Assembly: GCA_001414345.1 (NCBI GenBank)
Contig: LLCB01000046.1
Coordinates: forward strand, 62,001-126,000
Length of the DNA: 64,000 bases
DNA from: Hymenoscyphus infarciens
Taxonomy: Eukaryota; Ascomycota; Leotiomycetes; Helotiales; Helotiaceae
Direction: 5' to 3'
The translations under genes and the position numbers were made by a program. Below, in pieces: positions 47,664 through 60,288 of the stretch. Numbering within the stretch: the stretch's first letter is position 1; every line of letters starts with the position of its first letter. The notes below the pieces were generated by a model that was not told where the DNA came from, did not search any database, and worked only from the letters and a program-made list of their open reading frames with translations.

Positions 47664-50001
47664 TGTTCTCAGAATGTAAGGGGAAATCCAAAGAACGCAT
47701 GCATCCATCAATCCACAGCAAATTAACCCTTCCTTTGTAGATGCCTCTCGATTCCTTGCTCAATCACAGTCCCGATTCTCCAACTTTGCCCAGCCCGAAC
47801 ACAACGACACACCTCCGCGAAATCCCAATGATAGATATCGCCGCTCGTCGAATCAGCCTCTGAGAAGCGCATCAAGAGGATATCCTCAGAGGCTGGGGAA
47901 TCCATATCAGTCAGCATCCCATCTATCCAGCTTCGCCTCACGCTATGGTGCTGCAGCTGTTCCAGATGCCCCATTATTCCAAAGCGCTCTGGATGAATTT
48001 CGGGAAGAAGATGATGAAGAGGAACGGGAACGAGAGACTGCAGATTTCTTTGCCTTGCAGCGATCAAGGAGGGTATTCGCCCCGATGACACTGGAAGAGA
48101 GCGAGGAGACGGAACATGCCAGTCAAGCTTCGGTTGATACAAGTAAAGAGGAAGACGGGCGATTGCTAGAGGACCGGGGGAGAGGACGGGGAATCAAAAG
48201 TAGTTGGAATGGAGGTGGGCAGAGTACAAGAGGGAGAGGACGACTTCCGGAAACCGTTGGAGAGGAAGCCGAATACCTCTCACGAGGACGTAGCCAAGGG
48301 AGCAGTAAAGGAAAGGAGCGGATGGTAGATATTGGGCTGGAGTCTACCATCGAGGATAGCGATCCGCCCGACGATATTGCTCTCGAACTACATCCGGATG
48401 ATAGTCCGCCAGCATTCCAGAAATTCCGCTCAAATCCAAAATCCGGACCTATACGATTACCTACGAACCCCCGAGATCGTGATGTTCAAGCAAACTTGGG
48501 AGCTAATATCTCTCGGCCTCCTAGTTCTTCTAGTACAATACCGGCAACGATAGCGAATACCCTTGGAGAAGCACCAAACCACGATATATTCTTCGGTACA
48601 CTTTACCTGATATGCCTCGGAGCACTTTTTGCTACCTTTTTCCTCATATTCCTCCATACATCACCGGGGAAAAACCTTGGAGATACCATTTACACCACCT
48701 TGCACTCCTCGTTTTACTTGTTATCCGTGGATACGGTGGTCTCGATTATTGTTTCGCTGGTTTGGCTTGCTTTGCTACGATCTTTTGTGAGGAACTTGGT
48801 CTACCTGATCGTACTTACAGTGCCAGTCATTCTATTTTCCTTCTCCCTGTATCCTTTGATTTCAAGTTACAAAGGTGCAGCTGGTGGAACTAGTTTCCAG
48901 GATAAGGCGATGAGATGGCTTTCGTTTATTCCATCGATATTTGCAGTGATCTGGTTATACACGATAATCAAAGGTCGCCATTCTTTGAACAAGGCCATTG
49001 GAATATTGGAATTTGCCGCTCGGATTTTAGCCGCGAATCCTGCCCTTTTGGGATTGGGTTTTGCTACTCTGGGAGCTATTGTTGCTTGGACCTGGCTTTG
49101 GTTGGGAATGTTCACCAGAGTTTTCCTAGGTGGGCATCAAAAGAATACATCAGTCACTGGATTCATAATCGATGCGTCAAGTTGGTGGTTGGGGGCATAT
49201 TTCGTCCTCATGTACATCTGGACACTCTCAATCATTAACGGGATCCAACGTTCAACAACAGCAGCAACAGTTTCACAATGGTATTTCCACCGCAACGCCA
49301 CACCAGTCCTTTCCTCTCGAGATGTCGTCGGAGCGGCACTCAGTCACGCAACATCAACTCTCTTCGGAACCATCTGTCTCTCCACCCTCGTTGCACTCCT
49401 CATCCGTCTTCCACTCCTCGTTCTTCCACGTCGATTGGTGGGAGTAGCATCCATATTTGCCTATTCTCTCATTCCAACGCCGATCACGGCTCTCACAAAC
49501 CCTCTCACTCTCACATATGCGGCTATTCATTCTCAACCTTTGAATGTCTCAGCAAGAGGCCTAACTCAAATGTCCTTCCTCACACCCCAAGCACCAACCA
49601 CAACTCTCACGCCACGCTCCTTCTCTTCACGCACCAACAAATCCGCCCCCTTGTTGCCTTACCGACTTGCTAAACTCCTTCTGCACGCTACGAGGTTTAT
49701 CATGGCAATGGCGCTTGGATTCGGGGGATGGGTCGCTACCGCGAAGCAACTTGCTATTAGTGTCCCTGGTGGTGCGGGTGTTAGGGGGAGTGCGTATGCG
49801 TATGTTGTTGGGCTGGTGGCTAGTTTCATCGGATGGGGGGTTCTGGGTAGTATGGAGGGGGTGTTGAGTGGTATTGTGGATGCGAGTGTGGTTTGTTGGG
49901 GGAGTGAGAGGGGGATGGTGGGGGGTGGAGCCTATTGTTTGGAGGCGGGGTATTTGTTTGGGGATTTGGATTCAAGGGAGGACAGGAGGGGGCAGGTGTA
50001 G
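47664..50001 (+). CDS. PNS1: Choline transporter-like membrane protein (CTL/SLC44, Pns1 family)
   Basis: Two exons: 47664-47676 (13 nt) and 47741-50001, joined across a 64-bp intron, giving 757 residues. Splicing yields MFSEYASRFLAQ, a usual start for ascomycete members. About 285 N-terminal residues are polar and probably disordered, with acidic runs and RGRG motifs. A membrane domain of roughly ten helices follows, from FFGTLYLICLGALF (about residue 287) onward. The family's conserved core is visible: SSWWLGAYFVLMYIWTLSI, then GIQRSTTAATVSQWYF, and later VLSGIVDASVVCW. Animal relatives carry choline or ethanolamine across membranes; the yeast protein's substrate is not established, so transport of choline is inference. 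The long second exon has no stop. The next gene on the same strand is far away. Confidence 0.9.
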
Positions 50002-51480
50002 TAGAGTTTGGCCTCTTAGGTCTGCAAAGAGAAATAGCTGGGTATGGGTTTGCGCGTCAATTGTAGTTGGGTGATATGGATTGAGCAAGGGAGAAATTTG
50101 GGGTTCTTTGGTGTATACCGATGGTGCTCAGGTGCTCCTTTTTTGCTAAGCTACGGAAGGGTGTTTGGGGTTGGTTTAGCGTGGTATAGTACATGACATG
50201 CTTTATTCTTTTAGATTAATTTGCATAGCGCTGTTTTGTGGTTTTTGAAATTGGGATTCGAGATTGAGAAATACTTTTGAGTGAGTCAGTGGGGTATATT
50301 TGAACTCTTCATTACCAAAGGAACTCATTGCTGTACTCTACTCTTCTCTGAGAGTAACGTTGAGTCAGTAATTTGTCACCCCGTGCGGACTGCTTTAGAT
50401 GCTATTCCCTGCTCAATATATGTTGGGGCACCTGACATAGTAGTGAAGAGTTGTTGCTATAACTATTATTGCGGCAATCTTGAACACGCTGCTGGTGAGG
50501 GTTTTTAGATGTTTGCTAAGTAACATCTTGCGATAGCACTTTTCGAGCAGGATGCCTACTCTCCATATACTTTTCTGACTTTATCTGCAGAATGTTCTGC
50601 CGGCTCGACCACATCCTTTTTTTGAGAGGGTGTAGAAATTTCACTTAGTTACTACCCATTCTACAACAAAACACTTTCCTATAATAAATTCAGACCGCTA
50701 GCAGCTGCTGAAAAGGGCCAGCTGGGAGACGTGCGTCTACTAGTAGAAATTATATGAAAGGATATATCAACCTATACCTAGAAGTTGTAAGTCCCAAACA
50801 AACTACAGTCTGATAGAGCGGGTATTCTAAGGAACGTCCGGTCTGTTAAAGTTTTAAGCATTAAATCGATTCGGCAGGTCGAAACAATCTATGTTTGACT
50901 TGTTAGTAAGTTGACAAATGTGACGTTGATGCTACCACTTGGCTAGAATGACTTGTTTGTTGATTTCTGGGTTTCGTTTTTTGATATAGCATGGTCCTGG
51001 CAAGACAGGGTGTGACTTCTTAGCATTTGTACGTGAATGAAAAGAAGTTCTTGGGGTAATTATACGGTTTACTTTTATATTTGAGTTTCGTACTCAACTA
51101 TGCGTTAAGAGCACTTGGAAGAGATATTACATTCATTTATTGGGGGCAAGTGTTCTGTCCCACCTGTGAACGCCGACAATTGTGTGAAACAGCCTCAGAA
51201 AATTTTCGGAGATTTACTCGAATAACGAGAAAGCAATGTCTCCTTCTCTTACCTTGGTTGTCTCAACAAATTTCTTTTCACTATGATCCAGAAAAAGTCA
51301 GTACATCCCAATCTCAGATTTCCCGGCAGAAATGATTTCAGGAAAAGATTTGGGCGTACTCTCATTTACTTACCCTACGAAGAATTACAAGTAACAGTCA
51401 AGATAAGTTAGTCGAGAACGTTTAGAAGAATAAGGAGATTCATTTCCCGATTTTTTTATAAGTACACTTCAATGAGAATA
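50002..51480. other. Intergenic, 3' flank of the Pns1-like gene
   Basis: Normal composition; several isolated short frames with no recognisable domain. Nothing supported. Confidence 0.4.
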
Positions 51481-52400
51481 ATCTACAACATCCGAAGACC
51501 GAAGACTTTACACCAGCCAACAAAACAGCCATTACATCACCTCTCCAATCACTCACACAAACCCCTTTTGTACTCCCCCAACATCTCCGCCAAAACAAAT
51601 CCCCCCTTTCGAAAAACTCCAAAATCTCTCACAAAAAGAAGTAATCGAAACTCTCCTCATTCATTATCTCCAATCAAAAGACACCTCTCCAGCTCCATAA
51701 CCCATCTGAAAATAAGATACAGTAGAACTCAACCCTACCAACACCCCCCTTCTACGCCGCAATAAAGCAACCCTCCACCCCACCTTCCCCCTTCTTGCCA
51801 AATGACCCAATCTCCCTCCCGAACTCTACATACCCCCCATCTGTAACCACGAGTGTCAAGTAGGTTTTTATCTGAAGATATCATTTCCTCAAACGCCAAC
51901 ACCTCTCATCCACGTTACCTTCCGAATATCCAAAATAAGGAATGCAGGACCTCACCCCAATATCACTCCACACCTGCACACACCTCAGCACCTTCGCCTT
52001 TCAAGAATCTGGGAGGAGAGGATGGCGGGGCATAAGCGAGACCTCACCTCAAGCTATCACTTCACCAAACCTCTACAGCCAACCCACTGTTTCCCAAGAA
52101 TTCAAAACGAAATGCTATCAAGTTCACCGAAAGAGGCCATTGCTCTTTTAGAAGAAATAACAATTGCAATTTGAGCCCAATTCCACCCCCAGAATCCACT
52201 CCCCAACCCGAATGGCGAGGATGAGAATTTTTTTGAATATCTGTTCTACCAATGTTCTTTCCATCACTAGTACAAGTGGAATTATTTGATCGTTATCACT
52301 TTTTCTTTCTCTAAGGTACTTCGCAAATCTGTTTCCTTAAGACATCTCGAGAGGGGGATATTAGCTCTGATGGTGCCACTTTTCAATGCCTAACTGAATG
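51481..52400 (+). pseudogene. Possible degenerate coding region, unrecognised
   Basis: Two short segments read like protein although no intact gene can be built. At about 51485-51695 a 70-codon open frame without ATG includes FEKLQNLSQKEVIETLLIHY. At about 52105-52255 a frame includes EMLSSSPKEAIALLEEI, then one TGA, then AQFHPQNPLPNP and ENFFEYLFYQCSFHH. The stop could come from CGA or TGG by a single transition. Between them lie proline- and threonine-rich frames. I do not recognise the family, and chance cannot be excluded. An unseen intron pattern could also make a real gene. Confidence 0.25.
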
Positions 52401-52735
52401 AACAAAGCATCCTCAGGCTTCAAACAAACTCAGAGCATCACGTCGGAGAAGGGTTGAAAGACTCATTAAGATTTGACTTTTCCCTCCATATCCTTGTACA
52501 GACAGCCCAGAAGACTCTCTCTCCTCTCTCACTAGCTAGTTCCCTTCTCCAAAGAGGGAAGAAGACAAAAAACGCCTTCATCCGTGCACCACAACGCCCC
52601 AACTCCCTCAATTTTCCCACCCCCAAAAACGCCATCAAAAGCAACCATCTCTATTTAATACAGCCTCTACCATTTCCTCTCTGAGGTAGGGTGGACAACC
52701 AACCACTACATAGGGCCCAACCGCAACCAGCCACC
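52401..52735. other. 3' flank of SSL1
   Basis: No gene supported; reverse frames here are low-complexity. Confidence 0.4.
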
Positions 52736-54227
52736 CTAGCCAACCATAACCACGTCCCCATCCCCCTTCGCAGTCTCCCTATGCACCTCATCTCTCTCCA
52801 CCGTCCCTCTAGTATCCCCCTGACACCCCGGACAATTATGCGCCACCTCATGCGCAAAAACATCACAATCAATACAAAAATGCTCCCCACAAACCTCACA
52901 GGCATACCTCGAACTCTCACTCGTGCCCTTATGCTCTCCTTCCCTCCTTTCCTCATCACTGCCCACCGTAGGTATCCCCGGAAACTTAGCCAAACAAGAG
53001 AAACAAGCTTTAGAATTCTTCGCTCTCGCCACCGACCATGGGACTTCAATCCAGTTTTTCAACGGGAAAAGATGGTGATAGGAACGCGCGAGATGGGTGG
53101 AGAGGATGAGTGTTAGTCCACAAGCTGGACATTCCGCGGGGAGGGAACACACTTTCGAGTCGCATCGGGAACAGAGGTAGCCCCCTCGAGAAAGTTTACT
53201 GTGGCAGGCGCAGAAACTCATGGTTTTCCCTGCTCCAAGAGTTCTCGAGGGGAATCCCATCATCAGTAAACTACTCTGAGATTGTTTCTTCGTTCTCGTG
53301 ACGGGAGGGGTGGTGATGGCCATAACCAGTTCCCTGAAATGTTGTTCGTTGAGCGCGACGCTGTAATTCCCTTCATCCCCTGCGTTGGTGGATTTACACA
53401 GTTCCGCGCAAATCGCAACCTGCGCCGCCAAACCAACGATGGAAACTCTTATGTGATCTGTAATCAGGCTTTGAATCGTCTCATGGATATCTCCCGGATC
53501 AGAACTCAGCAATGCCCCATAAATAATAAGAATCTCCCTCGTTCCATGGGAAGGAGTGTGGAAAAGAGCCGCTCGACTCATCTCCAAAGCATTCTGTAAA
53601 CTTGGATTTCCCTGTCCTTGCTGGTCTTTCAAGCCCTTCAGTTTCTCGATGTGTTCGGTTGGGTTCCCTGACATGTCGCTGATACGCAGGGCTATGCCGT
53701 CGCGCATGCCTATTATTCCGAGTTGGGAGATGGGGTTTTGTTCAAAGTATTCAGTTACGAATTCGGATGCGTAGCGGAGAGTGAGGAGGTATCGTGTAGG
53801 ACGGAGATCCTTCTCCACCATGGCGAAGGAGAGGTCAATAATAAGAATTAGATGTCTTATAATACCTCTCTGTAAAGGCGTAGTATCCTTCAGTAACCTA
53901 TTCCCCCAGAAAAATTAGCCACTATCCACATATCCCAAAAACAATCTCGCAACAACAAGAAGAAGCCACAAACCGTTTTCTCTTCCCCGCCTCCCTCAAC
54001 CCCTCAACAGCAGAGTTAATACTCCCATCCGCCCCCTCAACAACCGTATCCCAACTCCTCTGGATATCCTCCCACGCCGCTCTCTTCCTACTGGTGCCTC
54101 CTCCCCCCGCAGTGCCCTCCGAAGCTTTCACAGGCCCAGAGGAGCGCGTGCCATGTTTTGCAGAGACCTGATGGGCGCCAGCATCATCGTCAGAATCTGC
54201 AACGTAGTCCTCGTCGGAGCTGGACAT
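52736..54227 (-). CDS. SSL1: TFIIH core subunit Ssl1 (p44 homologue)
   Basis: Two exons, 53974-54227 and 52736-53897, with a 76-bp intron (donor gtttgt), give 471 residues. An acidic N-terminus leads to WEDIQRSWDTVVEGADGSI, a signature of the family. A von Willebrand A-like domain follows from about residue 98 (LILIIDLSFAM with D106-x-S108, then KDLRPTRY, QLGIIGMRDG and REILIIYG) to about 270. The C-terminus has a Cys-rich zinc region (CACH, CSRCDSKVC, CPAC at about 310-345) and a RING-like C4 module (CFSC, CEVCGEHFC, CDVF, CPGC at about 385-450). Ssl1 binds and stimulates the Rad3/XPD helicase in TFIIH, acting in RNA polymerase II initiation and nucleotide excision repair in the nucleus. The exon junction restores GKRKRLLKDTTPLQRG in frame. 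Length and domain order are normal. Confidence 0.95.
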
Positions 54228-55028
54228 GTTGGGAGGTTGATTGGGAATTTGGTTGATGTGAACTGGGGATGTTGCTGGAGAAATCGATGCAAGGCTGAAG
54301 CTTCTGAGGGAACGGGAGCCTCGCTTGGGGATGGCAACAGAGTATTAACATTAGTGAAGAGTGTTATCATAAAAAGCCAAAAATTGATTTTCAATTCTTG
54401 CCGGCTATAATTGAGTTATCCTAAGAACTCTTTGTCAAAATCGATTTTCATCAAGGGAAGTTCAGAAAACAGAGCACGGCTCTTTGTTTTCACTCAACTA
54501 ATATAACATTCACTTAAGCATTTCGGATAGACCTTCTATCTTATACCGGTGGGTTGCTCACAGCCTCGGCTCAGCTGTACAGAAAGGCAGCCAAAAGTAC
54601 ATAGTGAATATCCAGCTAGCCTCACACAATTCAAGTCATCGAGTTTGAAACTATTATTCAGATAAAATTAATTTTGATTTTTGCGATTCCATTATTCGCG
54701 CCACTGGGTATACTACTAATGCAACAAAATCATATACAAGCCAAACAATCAAACGATGGGAGCATCCAATATATGAAAAGAAGTTTCTTTCAGGATGCTC
54801 CTCTTCCGGGGGTCAGATTCTTGAATCAACCCCTCCCTATTACCTCCCTCCCCTTGAGTGTAGCTGTTGTACGTACTCGTATTTCTACCTATAGTAGTCG
54901 TATTTCTGAGCAAAAATGCCTCACGTAATAATTCAAAACAATATCGTGTAAAACGTTCAAAGTGCCGCTCCTAAAAAAAATGCCGCCCCAAACTCCGGGT
55001 TTTCCCATGCCATTTGGTTTTATTATCG
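54228..55028. other. Intergenic between SSL1 and the Chs7-like gene
   Basis: About 800 bp holding the SSL1 promoter (right after 54227) and the 3' end of the next gene, both on the reverse strand. A small frame at 54674-54928 shows no domain. Confidence 0.4.
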
Positions 55029-56173
55029 TCATGAGTAGGTGTTCGTGACTGGCAATGGCCAATCGTCTTCCGTAATGCTCGACCAGAATACCCAGATGGT
55101 AACTACCGAAAGGAGGGTAAACAATGTCTCGAAAAGAGCTCCGTCAATTGCTCCCTTGGTGCCCTTGCATATGTGAACGCTGATGACGTAGTTGAAAATT
55201 TGGCCGATTGCGAAGAGGAGAGCTGCAGCTCCGAGGTAGATCATTGGTTTGTGCTCGCCCAAGACTCTGATGACCAGTAAAGTTTCCAACACAAAGAAGG
55301 CGAAGAGGAATACCAAAGGTGCAAGTTGATAGAGAATGTAAAGTGCAATGCCCCTGTTTGGTGGTTCGAGACTGCTAGCCCAAAATCCGGTCCAGCCATA
55401 ACCAGTGTCGAGAGCGATATATCCCGTACCAATGAAGAGTGCTGCAGAGGATGCGACAATAAGACCGACGGACATCGGAGTGCCGTCGTCAAGAAGTTGA
55501 TAGCCAACGATGGCATTGAGTAAGAGAATCCAGAGGGTGGCTGTGATCAGACCGAGATGAATACCAGTGAAGGCAATCAGTACTGTCTTGTTGAGAGGGA
55601 ATTTGCCAACAGTAAAGATTTCGCAGATTTCCATCAGGATGAACCCCAGAAGGAACACTTGCATTTCCCTAGAGAACTAAATTAGTCCGGAGGCAAACAG
55701 AAATGCTTTGCGGATTTGTCTTACCTTCGACCAACCGCAGCCTGTTTTCGTTCTGATCGCCATATTAAGAAGGATGTTACGACAATTGCTATGGCCGCGA
55801 TTATTATTGACCCTGTTCGTCATTAGTCTTGGATTTACAATGCGATTGTAAGATCACCCACCCAAGTTGCCGATATGTCTTCCACCACTCAAAGAAATTC
55901 CGGTGAGCTGACAGCTCAATTGACTCGAGTCGGTATAATTGAATCCAGGGAAAAGCTGTTGCGGATGAATTAGTGAATGTTTCGGGAAAAGGATTCGGGT
56001 CGCGAAGTAAATGCTTACATTGCAGATAGGAAGAGTTGAGTCGCGACAGAAATTCTATAGCGGAATATTGTCAGCAAGATTCTCCCTCGTGTTGGAACAA
56101 TCGTAGCACTATGTAGATTGCTCGGCGTACTGTGTGTACTCACATGGAAGTTTCCGAACTGTGTTGAACCCAT
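55029..56173 (-). CDS. Chs7-family (chitin synthase III export chaperone-like) membrane protein
   Basis: Five exons (56144-56173, 56019-56054, 55862-55955, 55725-55812, 55029-55668) give 295 residues; introns are 89, 63, 49 and 56 bp. The start MGSTQFGNFH then NFCRDSTLPICN matches the N-terminal Cys-bearing start of the family. About seven hydrophobic helices follow, from GSIIIAAIAIVVTSFLIW through VVTIWVFW. Conserved points: AVGRREMQVFLL, ENxG-type loop replaced by LLDDGTP, FAIGQIFNYVIS, ICKGTKGAIDG and SITEDDWP. Chs7 in yeast lets chitin synthase Chs3 leave the endoplasmic reticulum; filamentous fungi have paralogues whose clients are less clear. I cannot say from sequence whether this is the true Chs7 orthologue or the paralogue, so no symbol is given. 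The first two exons are very short (30 and 36 nt) but splice in frame. Confidence 0.88.
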
Positions 56174-58901
56174 TGTTTCGATTGAAGCGCTGCGCGCAAA
56201 GTAACTGAAGGGAAACTATGGAATGGGGACCTTGAGCGTCCTCGGCCCAGCTTCGTTCGCAGATGTAGGGATGGAATTCTGTTCGCGGATATCGTGATTG
56301 TGTATTCGATGTCGTTGTAGGTTTGCTTGTCGCCACTGTAAACTGGATCGGCCGCAGCAACTTGCGTGTCTGGGTTGATGGTGGTGTGGTCTATGATTCT
56401 CGGTCGTGGAGGCGGCTTGGAGAGGAGAGGAGAGGTCGCCAATTAACTTCGATAAACAAGCCAGGAACGTTGTAGGGTCGATGTTGATTGGGGTGCGATT
56501 ATGCGACGGCCACTCCAACGGACAGTCACAGCCACGATCAATGCGAATTGAATTGGAGGCTCTGGAGTGACGATGACCTGTGAGACGACAATGGTGGCGG
56601 CGGAGAGAGGTTGGTTGGTATGCGCCTGTCGAGGAGCTCCAGATAGTGACCAAGGGAGCTTTGTAGGTGATGATGCTATCGTGGAGTGGTGATGTTCTCG
56701 CGATGGATTGATTGATTACTCAGTAGAGGAAGGGAGTCGTCTCTCGTGGAGGGAAGTTGAGAAGGAAAACCAAGTGGGATTGGACGGTGCGGTGCGGTGC
56801 CAGCTCATACTCGTTTGTATGGGTTGTATGGACAACGCCTCTTCAGCACTCCAACCCTTGGACCTTGATTTCGCTTGCCAATCTTCCAGGTTGATAAAAA
56901 GCCGAGCGGACCCGCTTTCCCAGGGTCGAGGCCCGATGCAGCACTAGGTAGGTAGACTAGGTAGACTAGGTAGACTAGACTAGCAAACCAGCCCAGCCTC
57001 TCGAATATTGTAAGGAGCAAAGCAAGGGTTTCGCCGGTGGGACACTGGGGAGGGATAAGATGAGTGCCAGTTTGATGAAGCGCTTTCATGCTAATCAACT
57101 TGCCTTTTCCAGCCATCTCTCCCATATGATCCATATCTCGATTTCCCGACAATTGCACGTTCTTTTGCATAAACAATTCCACGGTGCATGATCCGATCAA
57201 GGATCAGGTTCTCACCCACCGTGTCGCTATTTTCGAGTTGTTTGCCCTTGGGCCTTGGGGTAGGTACGTTTCAGGTTGACGGTTAATCGAGATCATCCAG
57301 ATGTCCTCAGGCGCCACACGGCCAGCTGGAACGCATCGAATTGATCTGGAAGCAAGCTGCATTGGGGAAACCGATCTCCACCTGAGAAAGTTATATATTT
57401 CGAGTCGGAACGCTGGATAATCAACAGAATACTCTACGGAATCGCTTGGTCTTCAGCTGCGGATATTGTTCTTCGTCTTGGGTTCTTGTTAGGGCTGTGT
57501 AACGGGGACACCTTCGTCATTTCTCCCTCCCTATTTCCACGCATTGATGGCGATCGAGGGGTGGTCCTAGTCCACTGGAAAAAATGACTCTGGAGCAGGT
57601 GCAGATGGCCATTACGTGAAGAGCGAGGCTAAGGAAGGAGGCTGATTGTATCTTTTCCGATATGACTTGAAAGGAAAGGCGGGAAGCTCGACTTGAAAAA
57701 ACAATGCAAGATATTCCGTACCTAATCTGGAAGTTGGTTATGTGGTGGTTTCTTGGTTTCGTGTGTTCAATTTGCTACAATTTCCCCCTTTCATGCCTCT
57801 TGAGTCTTAGGGCTTGGTTGCACAGGCTGTTAACATCTACCACTTTATACAAATCTCGGCAAGGGAAAAAGAACAACTTGAAGACATTGAAATTCCTTGA
57901 CTTACTCACTCATACATACTGTTCTATCACTACTTGAGTAAAAGCATGGATGCGACTCCCTCTCCCAAGGCGAATACCGTTGAGGGTCACTCCTTACCGT
58001 CAAAAATGGAAAAATCCCTTACTCTCCCTCCAAAAGATGATAGTCGGTTCCCCTTTTCCTGGCGCTGCGCTGGGAACCGACTTAGAACCCAAGAGACAAA
58101 TTCATCTACTCCAGGTCAACGTCAGTATCTTGTCTGTACCGATATGTAGCGACGGGAAGGAGAGGAGAGGGTACTCCGTAGAGCACTAGGCATTCCTCTG
58201 ATAGCTCTATCTTCCTTAAAGTTCGTTTAAAAGATTCCTAGATAAGAGGAGATTCTTCGTTCAGATGATAGTTGTTGTAACACTTTTCGCTACCAAAAGC
58301 CGACTCTCATTCGCTACATAGCTTGGATAGGCTCCCTTTATTCGAAATTATCGCGAAATAAAACATTAAAAAAAACAGGTTTCATGCTCAAGATATACTC
58401 CCAAGGTTTTAGCATGAACAATTCTGAATCTCGTCACCTACTTCATCTGAAGTTCAGTCCAACGGGATCGCCAAATCGTATTAGGTAAGTTCAGACGAAG
58501 AAACCTCAGGCATAAGAATTACATCGTCAACGCCAAGCCAGTTTTCCCAGCCTCATGCTTGAGCTACGTCCTCTCTCTGACCTTTCTTCCTCTCTTACCT
58601 CCCTCGTCCACCTTTGTGCGCCATCTTCGTGATACCCTTCGAGACTCGACTATCATCGTTCCCCTCCACCTCCATTGTATGCCCAGAAAAGCCGATATTG
58701 TTGCGTTACCGGTAGCTAGTTGTTGAGATACACACTCGGCAGACCTTGACAGTGCCGAACCTTCCAAGCTACACAAACAAAAAAAAACTCGAGTCTCCCG
58801 TGTCGAAGCAAATCGAGTACCAACCGCAGAACAAGCCGGAAGCTAGAGCATCGCAGGATTACCCAAAATCCCACGTTCAACACAAATTCCCAGTCGCGAT
58901 C
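56174..58901. promoter_or_regulatory. Long divergent intergenic region (Chs7-like and ERV14)
   Basis: About 2.7 kb without a supported gene. It holds a tandem GTAGACTAG run (56946-56984) and several short frames on both strands with no domain. The last 170 bp before 58902 are probably ERV14 5' UTR. Confidence 0.4.
56946..56984. repeat. Short tandem repeat (GTAGACTAG)n
   Basis: Three to four imperfect 10-bp units, taggtagact, in a row. Confidence 0.8.
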
Positions 58902-59684
58902 ATGATGTCCGGCGAGGCGTGGCTGTATCTGTTGGCGGTACTGATTAATGCCGTCAACCTCTTCCTACAAGTCTTTTTCACGATCATGTATAGCGATCTG
59001 GAATGGTAAGTTCTGTCCTCTCTGTCTTTTTGCCCCCCACCCACCTTTGCCCTCTGCGGCGGCAGGGCCTTGAGTGGCTGGAATAGGCACCAGAAAATCT
59101 ATGCTCTATTAGGAACACATGCTAATATGGCGGCATAACAGTGACTACATCAATCCAATCGACCTTTGCAACCGTTTGAACACATATATCATTCCCGAAG
59201 CTGCAGTGCACGGCTTTTTGACCTTCCTTTTCCTTATCAACGGGTACTGGATCGCGCTTATACTCAACCTGCCACTCCTGGCATTCAACATCAAGAAGTA
59301 CGTTATTCAACCCTTGGGAAGCACAAATAGACCTATGGCTATATGGGAACTACACACTGGCTGAGAAAGAGCTATGCTAACATAATATGGATAGAATCGT
59401 CGACAACGCACATTTATTAGATGCCACGGAGATTTTCAGAAAGCTCAACGTTCACAAGAAGGTAATCAAAACACCGCTCCAGGAATATTCAACCTCGCAG
59501 ATCCTGACGATTAACAGGAATCATTTATCAAACTCGGTTTCCATCTTATAATGTTCTTTTTCTACCTATACAGCATGATTGGTACGTAATTCTTAGATGA
59601 TGATGGCCCAGTTGCATTTCGTGGCATGCTCTAGAATTTCGCTAACCCCCTTTAGTTGCTCTCATCCGCGACGAGTCTCATTGA
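58902..59684 (+). CDS. ERV14: ER cargo receptor Erv14 (cornichon family)
   Basis: Five exons (58902-59005, 59142-59297, 59395-59461, 59518-59581, 59656-59684) give 139 residues; introns are 136, 97, 56 and 74 bp. The product reads [18 protein letters not shown] at the start, [17 protein letters not shown] across the first junction, [19 protein letters not shown] across the third, and ends VALIRDESH. That is the whole cornichon fold with three to four membrane helices, and its length is normal. Erv14 sorts membrane cargo into COPII vesicles at the endoplasmic reticulum; the IFRKL segment is the region known to matter for COPII binding in yeast. Translation may start at the second Met (58905), giving 138 residues. 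The Cys of LECDYIN is split by intron 1. Confidence 0.95.
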
Positions 59685-60288
59685 CTTGCCTCCTCTATCA
59701 AAAGGCAATATAATATCGAAGAGGAATAAGCTTTGAAGTGCTGTGATAAAGCGAGTAGACGAGGAGTAAGTGAGTGGTGCGAGGGGGGTCTTCCTGTAAG
59801 ATGAGGGGAAATAAAGACGGCTTGGAGATATGTATAGCGAGGGCATACGATGGCAGGGTAATTATTTGAGAGAAGATCTGCAACGATTATACGACGTTGA
59901 TGGTTCCGGAGTCGTGCTTCCTTTGGTGTGCTATTAGGGTATTGGGAGGGACATATTTCCACCTTGGTGACTTCGAAATGAAGTCCTACGATGATAGATA
60001 CCTGTGTATGCTGTATAATGATGGCATGCTCTCAATCTGGATTTTGTTGAGATCTTTCAAAATTGTTTCCTTCCAATCCCGAGTGAATAATGGATGTATG
60101 AATTCGAGGCTCAACCCGGGCTGGAAAAGATGCAGTGTTCCACGTGATATTTGATGACAGGGGTAAAGATCCGCAGCCTTGTGAGACTGGACGATTTACT
60201 TTCGTTTTCAACTTGCGCCAACCAAATTCCTCCTCTTCACATTCTACAGCAAACTTTCTCAGTAGTCGCCACGTACGAATCATTGGAT
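59685..60288. promoter_or_regulatory. Intergenic ERV14-PRP17, with PRP17 5' UTR
   Basis: About 600 bp, same-strand neighbours. No gene supported. The frame of PRP17 stays open upstream to 60151, but that stretch is not conserved in kind and is taken as leader. Confidence 0.4.

Noticed and set aside
56805..57200. 131-codon reverse frame between the Chs7-like gene and ERV14
   Set aside because: It reads through the GTAGACTAG tandem repeat as VYLVYLVYL and has no domain.
60151..60288. Upstream extension of PRP17 by 46 codons
   Set aside because: Not like any Prp17 N-terminus; the conserved part begins after the ATG at 60289.
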